DNA of 64,000 nt from Cannabis sativa (taxonomy: Eukaryota > Streptophyta > Magnoliopsida > Rosales > Cannabaceae): the NCBI RefSeq assembly GCF_029168945.1, contig NC_083604.1, positions 45,937,686 to 46,001,685 of the forward strand, read 5' to 3'. The notes under the pieces were generated by a model. It searched no databases. It was not told the DNA's origin and saw only the letters and a list, made by a program, of their open reading frames with translations. Shown here one piece after another: positions 46,742 to 57,828 of the stretch (the stretch's first letter is position 1; each line of letters begins with the position of its first letter). Made by a program: the position numbers and the translations under genes.

Positions 46742-47600
46742 GCTCATCGTTCTGTGTTATCGGATTTAATATCAACATTTCTGCTGAACAGAATGTGTTG
46801 TGTATGTATGTACATTTTCATACTTGTTCATATAAACTAGGCAGTTCTCTTGGTATCCTGCCAAGGAGATAGGACTACAATTTTGTTTCTTATTTTCTCC
46901 TCTTTTGTGAAGAATAGTTTAATGTATATGAGAATACAGAAAAAGTAAAATACAATTTATTATTTTATTTTATTTTGAAAGGGAATTATTATATATTTCT
47001 GTGTTTTGTTCTGCTTCTTTCAATGTGAGCTTTAATTTATCCCAATGCAACTCGAGTCAACAAGCTGACATTGGTATTCATTGTTCAAATCATTTCTTTC
47101 TATTCTTTAGAATAACATCATTTATTTGTTATTTCAGAAAAAGGTTCTCTGCTAGAAAAGAAGACAAATGGCTCTCAATGATGTACCAATGAGGGAACAC
47201 CCTTGGAAAGAAGTTAGAAGTGAAAAAAATAAAGGAAATTACCTATATATATTATTTTTTAACTTTTATTTTTAATTTATGATTTAGGTTGCTCTGGTGA
47301 TTTCTATATAAGTTGTTATGCGGATTTTAGTTGCGTTCCGTTAGTTGCTATAGGAGTTTCTGTGTGAAATTTCGTAAAAATGCAAAAAAAAAAAAAAAAA
47401 AAAAAACTGTTTTAAAATGTAAAAATAAATAAAAAAAAAAACTCCAAAAAATAAAACGAGGGAACCAAAAAAAATTAGAACATTAAGCAATGATAAATCA
47501 TAAATGTTCACAAACTATGTATCAAATTATTAGGCATGTGTCATATTAACAAACCACATTTGTTATGATGCTCCTACTATACCAAGAAGAGTATTATTAT
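46742..47600. other. 3' region of the WD40 gene and intergenic DNA
   Basis: The 3' untranslated region probably covers the first 200-300 bases. No exact AATAAA hexamer is seen close to the stop, which is common in plants. A poly(A) run lies at about 47383-47406 and a (TTA)n run at about 47593-47608, next to the tail of LINE 3. No further gene is recognised. Confidence 0.4.
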
Positions 47601-47608
47601 TATTATTA

Positions 47609-50317
47609 TTTTTTTTTTTTTGATAATTAGAGACTTTTATTGAAAGAAAGCTAAACTAGATTAGAAGCCACAAAGGGAGCCGCTTCTCTTAACAAACCAG
47701 AGTTTTTGATCTTTGCCACTCTAACCCAACTGGCTAAAGAGTTAGCAATAAGGTTCTCCAACTGAGGAATAAAGGACACAATAACTTCTTTAAAAGACTT
47801 ACAAAGGTTCAAACAAAAAGAGAACAGAGGATAGGTGCTCCAACCAAACGGAACAAGCCAACCCCAAAGGTTGTAGCAGCTGTCTTCGAGTCGATTTTTA
47901 TCATTATTTTTGAGACTTCTTTATCCCTTGCCATCTGCAAAGCCAGAGCAATACCACTCAGTTCTCTTTCCATCACGCCATATATTGAAGAGAATCCCAC
48001 AGCAACCCAAGACTCAAACACTTGGGCATTCATGTGAAAAATAGCAAAACCTACTTCCTCGGCAATTACAGAAGCATCCACTTTGCAGCACCAGAAATCC
48101 TCCTTGGATTGGTAAAGATGCCTTTGCAAGTTCTTGTCTGTCACCTCCACTTGTTCATACCAAAAACAGTTGCAAGAGAATTCATTATATCTCGAGAGAG
48201 AATCCCTAAAAATCAGTTCCATCTCATAGCGTTTATCCTTGAAGATCAACTCATTTTGCCATTTCCAAATAGTGTCACAAACACAGACAGTAAAAATTTT
48301 TAGCTCGTCATCCTCCAAGTTGATCCACCACTTGCCAAAGTCGATAAGATTAGTTCAATTGAAGCAGTCAATACAGATCCCCCAATGACTTCTAAACCAT
48401 ATCCCACGAATGAGAAAACATTGGCAGAAAAGATGAAATGTTGATTCTTTTTCCATGTTGCAGAAACAACACAATTGGTATTCACTATGATTAAAACCAA
48501 ATCGAGTCTTGGTAGGAAGGATATCAGAAAAGATTTTCCAACAAAGTAATTTCAAACGAGAGTGAAGGCTTTGCTTCCAAAATCTTACCCACATCTCGCT
48601 TGGATCTTTAAAACGATGTTGTTGGCTTATCCAATAAGCGCTCTTAACTGAGAAAATACCCAATTTAGCGGCCTTCCAAAATAAAACATCTAGACCCCCA
48701 TGTAAAGGTTTGATCTTCAACATATCATCTACTATCTCCTCATCAAAACACTTTCGAATCAACCTTTCGTTCCAAACTCGAGATTCACCCAAGAACAAAT
48801 CCTTGACCTTCCAAAAGGCGTGATTTCGTTTAAAATGAAACCTAGTTTTGATATCATTTAAAGGCCTCTAATGGGATCCAAGATCTATCCCAAAGATCAC
48901 AATTGCCATCAGCTATCAGGATACCCACTCCCTCCAAACACATTCTATTCCAACAAACTCTTCCAACATCTTGAGTCATTCCCATGCTTTTCTACTATCC
49001 ATACATAATTGGTTTGACAATATTTAGCCATAAAGACCCTTACCGAGACTTTATCTTCTTCCTTCATCACCATCCAAAAAAGCTTGGCAAGAAGAGCCAA
49101 GTTCATGTCTTTGAACCTTCTAATGCCTAATCCACCACACCTTTTAGGTTGACAAATCTCATTCCAACTTTTCAAAGCACAATAATTTCTTTTCTCCAAA
49201 TTTCCAATCCACCAAAAACTTGCTAATAAACGATCTAACTCATCACATAAAGTGCCAGGAACTTGAACAATAGACATAAAATTGTTTGGAATGCTTTGAA
49301 GGATAGAACTTACCAAGATAGTTCAACCTGCTTGAGACAAATGTTTGGCCTTCCAACCCTCCAACCTGCCTAGAATTTTTTCCTTCAAAAAATAATAATC
49401 TTCCCTTTTCTTAGCAGTAAAGAAGAAGAGGTTACCAATGTACTTTTCCTTAGGATTAATACAATTGATACCAAGCAGCCCCTTGATCTCTTCACGACAC
49501 CTCCGAGTAATATTAGGGGAGAACACCGCTCCACTATTCTACTTACTAACCCTTTGACCCGACCAAAGTTCGTACTTCTAAAGACAGTTCATAAGAGTTT
49601 CTACATTCCTTGACGAGGCTTGGCAAAAGAAAATAGAGTCATCAACATATAAAAGATGGGTAATTGAATTGGCATTCCTCGAAACATGCACACCAATAAT
49701 ATCACCTTCCCTTTTAACTCTCAAAATAAGTTTAGAAAGTACCTCGCTGCAAAGGATGAAGAGGAACGGCGAGAGCGGATCTCTTTGGTGATGTCCTTGT
49801 TTAGGATTAAAGGGAGCCAAGGGAGCACCATTAAGTAAAATCAGAAGCTAACCGTAGAAACACATTGCATGATGAGCTTACAAACTTGGAAGCTGAAGCC
49901 ATTTGCTTGGAGAACTCACAAAAGAAAACCCCATTCTAATCGGTCATACGCCTTATTCATGTCCATCTTGATTGCCATAGCCCTGACTTTTCCTCTATTA
50001 TTTTTTATAGAATGAAGCACCTCTTGAGCCAAAAGAGAACATTCACCTATCCAACACCTCAGAATAAAGGCTGATTGGAAAGGAGAAACTAGACGATCTA
50101 TCACCCCTTTTAAACGATTCGTCAAAATACGAGAGATGATCTTGTACCCAAAATTACACAGGCTTATAGGACAGAATTACTTAAAATGAGCATCATTAAG
50201 GATGTTGGGGATTAAATAGATAAAAGTATAATTAAGCTGATTGTTTAGGGCCCCAGAGGAGAAGAAGTCCTTAACCATAATACAAACTTGCTCACCAATA
50301 ATACTTCAATATTTCCT
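47609..50317 (-). mobile_element. 5'-truncated L1-type LINE (LINE 3)
   Basis: The plus-strand T run at 47609-47621 is the poly(A) tail of a minus-strand LINE. Leftward it encodes the reverse transcriptase, zf-RVT and RNase H parts of ORF2. The endonuclease and ORF1 are missing. Homology stops at the copia LTR starting at 50318, and no LINE sequence resumes beyond that copia remnant at 54290, so the 5' part was either never copied or later lost. Confidence 0.82.
47809..50310 (-). pseudogene. LINE 3 ORF2 remnant: reverse transcriptase, zf-RVT, RNase H
   Basis: Reading leftward, the reverse transcriptase shows LTNRLKGVIDRLVSPFQSAF and KMDMNKAYDRLEW (about 49950-50120), RDPLSPFLFILC (about 49740-49790) and LLYVDDSIFF (about 49630). 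YVDD stands where LINEs usually have FADD. A WNEICQPKRCGGLGIRRF stretch is at about 49130-49180, zf-RVT-type sequence at 48355-48798 (VKSAYWISQQ, WKQSLHSRLKLLCWKIF, CCFCNMEKESTFHLFCQC), and RNase H at 47809-48100 (KVDASV, ELSGIALALQMA, IKIDSKTAA). Several frameshifts and stops separate these blocks. It belongs to a different LINE lineage from LINE 1. Confidence 0.85.
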
Positions 50318-50449
50318 TGTAGAGAATGGTGAATTGAATTGTATGTTGTATTCCATAAAATAGTATACATTTATATACAAAGCTAGGAGACTAAATGGGA
50401 AACTACTAAATACAAGTAACCCCAATTTTCTACAACTAATATTCTAACA
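50318..50449 (-). repeat. 3' LTR of the truncated copia (132 bp)
   Basis: It starts TGTAGAGAATGG and ends ATTCTAACA, followed by CTCCCCCTCAAG, the inverse of a polypurine tract. The TG...CA ends, the tract and the adjoining RNase H support it, although the partner LTR is missing. Confidence 0.75.
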
Positions 50450-50599
50450 CTCCCCCTCAAGCTGGAGCATAGATATTAATCATGCCCAGCTTGCTACAAA
50501 GATAACCAACCTCCACCCCATTCAAAGCCTTTGTAAAATTATCTCCTATCTGTTCTTCGGTCTTCATATATCTTGTGGATATCAGACCTTGTTAAATTT

Positions 50600-53500
50600 T
50601 CTCATGAACAAAATGAAAATCAATCTCAGTGTACTTAGTTCGCTCGTGGAACACAGAATTTGAGACAATATGAAGAGCAACTTGATTATCACACTACAAT
50701 TTTACTGGAATAGAAGTCTTAAACCCGAATTCAGTCAAAAACTGATAAGTCCATATTACCTCACACACAGATTGTGCCATAGCTCTATATTCTGATTCAG
50801 CACTGGATCTAGACACAACATTTTGTTTCTTACTCTTTCAAGATATCAAATTGCCCCCAAAAAATACACAACATCTTGAAGTGGATCGTCTGTCTACCTT
50901 GGAGCCTGCCCAATCTGCATCAGAGAAACACTCAATCTAGGTATGTCCATGATCCTTGTAAACTATACCTCGTCTTGGTGCTCCTTTCAAGTAACATAAA
51001 TTTTCTCTAGTGCTGCCCAATGATGAATTGTTGGAGAAGACATAAACTGACTAATGACACTAACTGGGAATACAATATCTGGATGAGTCACAATTAGTAA
51101 TTTAACTTTCCAACCAATCTACGATATTTCTCAAGATCTTCAAATGGTTCCCCATCACGTGTAAGATGCACAACTAGATTCATTGGAGCATTACAAGGTT
51201 TTGCTCCCAATTTTCCTGTCTCAGTTAAAAAATTAAGTACATACTTCCTTTGAGACAAAAAAACCTTGTTTACTCCGAGTAACTTCAATACCTAAGAAAT
51301 ACTTGAGCTCTCCAAAATCCTTCGTGTGAAACTGGGTATGAATGAAAGACTTAACCGATGAGATGCCTTCAGTATCATTTCTAGTAATAACAATATCATC
51401 AACATACACTACTAACACAATGATGCCAGTAGTTGATCTTTTATAAAACATAGAATGATCAGACTTACTTTTCAACAAACCAAATTTTTCAACAGTCTGA
51501 CTAAATTTACCAAACCAAACATGATGGCTTTATTTCAATCCATATAAAGATTGACGAAGACGACAAACTTTCCCTAACTCCCACTGAGCAACAACCCAGG
51601 AGGTTGCTCCATATATACTTCTTCCTCAAGATCTCCATGAAGAAAAGAATTTTTAATATCAAGCTAATGCAAAGGCCAATGATGAGTAGCTACCATGGAA
51701 AGGAACACTCGAATAGATGCGAGTTTAGCAACAGGAGAAAAAGTATCACAATAGTCCACTCCATAGGTTTGAGCATAACTCTTGGCAACAAGACGGACCT
51801 TTAAGCGAGCAATTGTTCCATCTTGATTGAATTTAACCGTAAACACCTATTTGTACCCTATGGCCCATTTTCCTGAAGGTAAATTAACCGAAACCCAAGT
51901 ATCATTTATAGCTAAAGCATTCATCTCTTCCATAATTGCAGCAAGCCAACAAGGATGAGACATTACTTCACGGACAGTTTTAGGAATAGTGATAGAATCA
52001 AGAGAAGCAATAGAAGAGTAAGAAGAAGAGGAGAGATGATTATAAGAAACAAAAGAAGAAATAGAAAAAGTACATTGGCATTTACTTTTACGTAGTGCAA
52101 TGGGAAGATCATCTTTGAGTTCTGGATCTGATGACGAAGATGCAAGTGCAGGACAAGAAATAGGAGGTGGAGGAGGGGGATGCCTAGTGTACACTATATG
52201 AGGCCGAGGGAGTGGTGGAGGTGGTGGCATTGTGGGAGTTATGACCGAGACAGGTGAAGGAATAAGACACTTGTCAAAACATGTATCAGGCGCAGAGGAT
52301 GTGATAGAATATACCAACAAATCATCATCCTCACCCTGACAAGTAGGAGTAGTTGAAGATGAAAAATAAGGTGTATTTTCCACAAAGGTAACATCAATAG
52401 AGACAAGATATTTGTTGAGATCAGGACAATAACACCTATACCCTTTCTGAAGACGAGAATAACCAAGAAAGACACATTTTAATGCCTTAGGGTCTAATTT
52501 GGTGACATGTGGACGGACATCGCGAGCAAAAAAAACACTGCCAAATACATGAGGAGCAACTAGAAACAATGACTTACTAGGAAAAAGAATTTTAAATGGG
52601 ATCTCACCATTAAGTACAGAGGATGGCATGCAATTAATAAGAAAGCATGTCGTGGAAACTACATTGGCCCAAAAGGGAATAGGAACTTTCATTTGAAATA
52701 AGAGGACACGTACAATTTCAAGAAGATGTCTATTTTTACGTTATGTGACTCCATTTTGAGGTGTAATATCAACACAAGAAGTTTCATGAAGCATGCCATT
52801 AGAGGCCATATAAGATTGAAATTGAGCATACGTGTACTCTTTGGCATTATCACTTCTCAAAGTACGAACAGATACATTAAATTGATTTCGAATCTCAACA
52901 CAAGAAGCACAGAATATAGAAATAACTCAAAACGATTTTTCATTAAATATAACCAAGTTACACGAGAATAATCATCCACAAAAGTAACAAAATACCTGAA
53001 TGCAGGTTGAGACAAAATAGGAGAAAGACCCCAAACATCAAAATGAACTAACTCAAAAGGAATACTAGCACATTTATTGACTCGACTCGAGGACTCAAAC
53101 TAACACAATGATGTTTGGCTAACCAACATGACTCATAGTCTAATGAAGACAACTTACTATATTAGAGACAAAGTTTCTTGAGCAAAGGAAGGGATGGATG
53201 ACCCAAACGACAATGAGCCTCAAAAGCGGAAGCAACACTTGAACAAGCAATAGAGGTTGGTGGAAGTGGGTCAAGAGCATACAAGCCACCAGATTCATGT
53301 CCTTTACCAATAATTTTCTTCGTCATAAGATCCTGAAACAAACAATGACCAGGAAAGAATGAGATGCAACAATTTAGATTACGAGTGAGTTGACTAACAT
53401 AAAGCAAATTAAAGGAAAAATTAAGTAAATGTAAGACTGATGACAAAGTGAGCAGAGGCGTAGGAACAACAGTGCCAGATCCAAGAACAGAAGATGGTGA

Positions 53501-54250
53501 TCCATCAACTAAGGTAACAATAGAAGTGGGACTATGAGACTGAAAAGTTGAAAATAGGCTGAAATTACCTGTCATATGATCTGTGACACCAGAATCAATG
53601 ACCCATTTTGAGGATTTGGAAAGAAGGCATGCATTAGAGTTACCTGAATTGACAATCGCAGTGACAGAAGGAGATGAAGACCTAAGTGTTTCATGATACC
53701 TTGAGAACTTGGAAAATTCATCAGCAGAAATAAGGATCGATTTGTCAGATGCATCACTAGTGCTTGCAATATTAGCAGAGTGTTGTCGATTTTTGAACTG
53801 TAACTTCTTACACTCAAACTTGGTGTGATCTGGTTTCTTACAATAGTTGCAGATGATGCTCCCAGAATCTAGTCTTCAATTATCATGTCCTTGTGAATTA
53901 CCTCATTTGTATCCACTTGGAGTAGAGTATTTTTTCGGTGCAGAATTGTTACGACCTACCAAGGCGCTATTAAGAGGAGTTAAAGAGATAGTTTCTATGC
54001 AAAGAACACGAGTAAACACATCTTATAAAGATGAGACATCAGTACCAGAGAGAACTTGTGACTTTCCAGAGTCAAATTCAGATGAGAGTCCTGCAAGAAA
54101 ACTCATAATAGCCATATGCTCTCGTTGGCGCTGTTGAACTTTAACATCAAGACTAAATGGCAATAACACATTAAGATCTTTTAGATGTTTTTTTTAAATG
54201 CCATAAAGTAACTCATAAGAGACTTATCTTGTTTCTCTGCACGATAAAAT
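50600..54250 (-). pseudogene. Copia gag-pol remnant
   Basis: From right to left: a gag tail with FLAGLSSEFDS (about 54060-54110), a zinc knuckle CNYCKKPDHTKFEC (about 53810-53850), a protease site WVIDSGVTDHMTG (about 53570-53610), a pre-integrase domain with AHCRLGHPSLPLLKKL (about 53170-53220), the integrase C-terminal part and linker (51847-52692, GEIPFKILFP, LGYSRLQKGYRCY), reverse transcriptase with KVRLVAKSYAQTYGVDY and YVDD (about 51400), and RNase H to about 50600. The integrase core is poorly preserved. Stops occur in almost every domain, so it is non-functional. Confidence 0.87.
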
Positions 54251-54290
54251 GCTTTACAAATATCATATATGCGAGATATGTTGTCTTTGC

Positions 54291-54955
54291 CAAAATACAA
54301 AAACTCCAAATAATTTATTAGTTCTTAACCAATTCACAATGATTAATCAAACTAATTACCTCATTATCGATAAAATTTTGAATTCGAAGGAACAAGTGAG
54401 CATCCTTACAGAGCCATATTTTCCTTGAATTATCTTTTCCTAATATTTTAATTATATAGAATTGCCGAGTATTTTAACAAAAGTGTATCTAAAATCTGTA
54501 TCAAAGGAAAAATAAATCAATTCTAAGCCAAATCGATACTCTTTGCCAATTGATAACATCATATTTATAAAATAAATTAATCACTTTATACACTACAATA
54601 TGAGAGTTGATGTTAGGTATTATTCATAAATTCAAACTACCCAAACTTTAAAAATACAAAAACTCATAAACAAAATAATAAAATAAATATCTATAAAATT
54701 ATAGTCTCCGTTTAACTAATAATAATAATGATTCACACACTTTTATGTAGAAGTTATATATGTATTATATTTGAAATTTTTATCATGCCAAGAAAATAGA
54801 GATTTTTTTTTTTGAAGCCATAAGTAATTTGATGCTACTATTAATAATAAATTATAAAATAATATAAGTATAAATTAATATGCATATAAAATTCAATTGT
54901 TGCTGCTAAAAATAATATTTAATCACATATACTAATCAAAATGACTTGAGGAAGA
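54291..54955. other. AT-rich spacer between copia remnant and LINE 2
   Basis: No gene or recognisable element was found. The sequence is strongly AT-rich with short A and T runs. The composition changes sharply to GC-balanced near 54960, where LINE 2 begins. Confidence 0.5.
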
Positions 54956-55270
54956 AAAAATGATTGGGAGCATGCGGGAACGTATCAGTCTTCCACTAGT
55001 TTTGGAGCTACGAAACTAACTGGGAAGCTCAGTCCTTTCATGGGAAGGGTCCAGTCGACGATCTCCGACGCCGTTATTCTTGCTTCTGCTTCGGTTTTCT
55101 GTGATTTTCTGGGTGGTATTGCGGTTTTCTAGGGTTGTATTACGATTTGCTGCGATTTACTGGGTTACGGTACGATTAGAGTTGCAGTTTTTTCTGGGTT
55201 TTATTCGCAGTTCTTTCTGGGGTTTTCTGCGATTCTCGTTGTGCACAGGGCTGGTTGTCTGCGATTCTCC

Positions 55271-56884
55271 ATGGATTTGGAGTTGGTGAATAGACTTTCT
55301 GAGGTCTTGGTTCTTGATGAGGGTGATGGCCCTGTTCTTTCCTTGAACAAGGATGGTATTGAGGAAGGTAAGAAGAAGATGGAGTTATGTTTGGTGGGGA
55401 AGGTAATCGGTCCCAGGCCAGCCAACAAGGAAGGAATCGAGAAGGCTATGAATGGGGTTTGGAAGATCCACCACCGGTTTCAGGTGGAAGAATTGAGCTC
55501 CAAGAATGTATTTCGGTTTTTCTTTGGTTGTAGGGAGGATCCGCAGAGGGTATATGGTGGTGGTCCTTGGACAATTGACAAGCAATTGATTTGCTTTGTG
55601 AAACCAATGGGGCTGGGTGAAATTTCAAAGATGAACTTTGATTTTACATCATTTTGGATATCGATTAATAACGTCCCATTAGCTTGTATGACTGAACTTT
55701 TTGCAAGAGAATGGGGGGAGAGGATTGGAAAGCTAGAAGACATCAAGATTTTTAATGGTACCATGAAAGTGAGGGTGTGCATTAACATTACGGAGCCTCT
55801 TAAGCGTGGCTTACGTGTGGCGATTGATGATCAAGGTAATGAGGTTTCACTTCTTTTTCAATATGAACATTTACCTGACTTTTGTTTTGATTGTGGAATC
55901 ATCGGGCATAGGGCATTGGATTGTCCTTTGAGGGATTTTGCTGGGGTTAATCCTAACTTTGACCGTGGGAGGTACGGTTCGTGGATGTGTGCTCCGAGTT
56001 CCCCGCCGCGTGATCGGTTTCGGTACTAGAAAAAGCGAGAGACTTCTCCCTCTAACAGGCCGATTATGACTATGGGGGAAGCTTCAAAGATTGTTTCGGC
56101 TGTTGAGAGAAACTGAGTTCGTTACTCTGGCCCTATGCCAAAGGAGTTGGCCCCTACCTCTGTTTTAGAGGCCCGAGAACGTGATGAAGAACTGGCTTTC
56201 AAAGCCGATTTGGAAGAAAATGCTCTCGTGACTGTTGGGGTTCAATCGGAGGTGATCGGGTCTGAGATGGGTGGGCAGAATGTTGATCTTATGGTGTCCG
56301 AAGAGGTGTCCTTGCCTTCTTCTGTGCCTTAGGTGTGTATGCCGGTGGTGGGTAGTGTGGTGCCCGATAGTGATTTTGGGAAGGGGCGGTTAGGTAAGGT
56401 GTCTTCTTCAGAAGGGAATGTTGGTTCAACTAGTGGAAAGGTGGACATGCATGGTGAGGGAGAGTTGAGTGACAACCGAAAGTTAAGGGTCACTGAAGAT
56501 CGTAAGGGAAAGGGTGTTCTTGTTCATTCGGATCAAGATGAGCTCTCGTTCTGCCAAGCACTCCAACAAACTTTTGAACCGATTATTCAAGCACAAAAAT
56601 CGAAGACTTGGAAGCGTCTCAATTCTGCAAAGGGCCGTGGCCCTACTGGGGTGTCTAAGGCGGGTGCTTTTCCCATTAGCCCTAAGTTGTCTCATGTCAT
56701 TGTTGCAAATGCCAAATTTAAGGTGAGTCCTAAGGTTGGTGGAGGTGGGAAACGGAAGATGGAATTGGGTGTTAATTCTGCAAGTGTGAAAAAGGGATGT
56801 TTGGATGAGCAATCTGACATGGTTCCTGAGCATGAGAATATTTTATTGGCGAGACCTGCGGAGCAGGCTCGCCAAGAGCAATGA
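55271..56884 (+). pseudogene. LINE 2 ORF1 (DUF4283 and CCHC knuckle), three point stops
   Basis: The ATG at 55271 (MDLELVNRL) fits the conserved start. A DUF4283-like region covers about residues 20-190 (YGGGPWTIDKQLICF, FWISINNVPL), followed by a knuckle CFDCGIIGHRALDC (C-x2-C-x4-H-x4-C) at about residues 205-220. After that come variable, charged sequence and a basic end (KRKMELGVNSASVKKG). The same frame is kept for all 538 codons but contains stops at 56027 (TAG), 56114 (TGA) and 56330 (TAG). The terminal TGA at 56882-56884 overlaps the ORF2 ATG (56881) as ATGA, exactly as in LINE 1. Confidence 0.87.
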
Positions 56885-57828
56885 GTCTTTTTTGTTGGAA
56901 CGCCCGGGGATTGGGGAACCCTGGTGCGTTGACTGCCTTACGAACGATTGTTCGTAAGTTTTCTCCAAGTTTAGTTTTCTTATCTGAAACTAAACTTTAT
57001 GGTGGGTGGGCAGAAGGTGTTCGACAACATGTTAATTTTCCAAATAGTTTTCATGTTGATTGTGTGGGTAAGAGTGGAGGTTTGTTGTTGATGTGGAGTG
57101 ACGATTGGGAGGTGTCTGTTAAATCATATTCGGTTGGACATATTGATGCTTTGGTGCAATGCCTGGGGCGGAGCTTGTGGCGATTCACTGGCTTTTATGG
57201 AAATCCTAAGGCTAGTTGTCGATCTGAATCTTGGAGATTGTTGTGTCGGCTTAAGGATCTTTTTACTCTCCCTTGGGTTTGTGCTGGTGATTTTAATGAA
57301 ATTCTTTCTATTAATGAGAAGAAAGGAGGCGCTGATAGAAGTTTATCTACTATGTCTGATTTTCAACAAGCTCTGGATAAGTGTTCCTTGGTTGATATGG
57401 GGTTTGAAGGACAATGCTTTACTTGACTCAATAAGAGGCAAGGTGTGGTGCATGTACAAGAGCGACTTGACCGTTATTTTTGCAACCAGGACTGGCATAA
57501 TTTGTATCCATTGGTTCGGGTTATCAATGGTGACTTGATTCATTCGGATCATCGACCTGTGGTGGCTTCCCTTGAGAATGTTATTAGGAATCCGCAGAAT
57601 GATAGGAAGAGATGCTTTCGGTTTGAAACTCATTGGTTGAAAGATGATGATTGTCACGACATTGTTCATCAGACTTGGTTGGCTCCAAATGTTTCATCAC
57701 CGTTAGATAGTCAAGATGGTATTCTTGATATTTTTGGTAGGTGTGCGGATCAGTTGGGGCGTGGAATAAGGGTAAGTTTGGGTCGATTCCCCGACTTGTG
57801 AGAGATACACAGAAACAGTTGGATGATC
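56881..57828 (+). pseudogene. LINE 2 ORF2, endonuclease domain only
   Basis: This APE-type endonuclease starts MSLFCWNARGLGNPGALT and contains LVFLSETKL (about 56970), GGLLLMWS (about 57078), FTGFYGNP, CAGDFNEIL (about 57280), LDRYFCN (about 57460) and catalytic HSDHRPV (57541-57561). A stop at 57424-57426 sits where the family reads a Trp (FTWTNKR), consistent with TGG to TGA. A frameshift near 57765 precedes another stop. Copy D interrupts it at 57829, before the reverse transcriptase. The fold nicks target DNA during insertion. Confidence 0.87.

Larger units (their letters stand above)
50318..54290 (-). mobile_element. 5'-truncated Ty1/copia element with short LTR
   Basis: In minus orientation, a 132-bp 3' LTR (50318-50449) and polypurine tract (50450-50461) are followed by RNase H, reverse transcriptase, integrase, protease and part of gag up to about 54250. 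Similarity stops near 54290 in AT-rich DNA, with no matching 5' LTR before 54960, so the 5' end is lost. The LTR abuts LINE 3 at 50317. Confidence 0.85.
54960..57828 (+). mobile_element. L1-type LINE (LINE 2), interrupted by copy D
   Basis: A second plus-strand LINE begins near 54960 with a GC-balanced 5' leader (GGGAAGGGTCCAGTCGACG), then ORF1 and the endonuclease part of ORF2. It ends abruptly at 57828, where the LTR of copy D starts. The rest should lie beyond the other end of copy D, outside the window. It is better preserved than LINE 1, with reading frames mostly intact apart from point stops. The 5' border is set by composition, and no target duplication can be checked. Confidence 0.85.
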
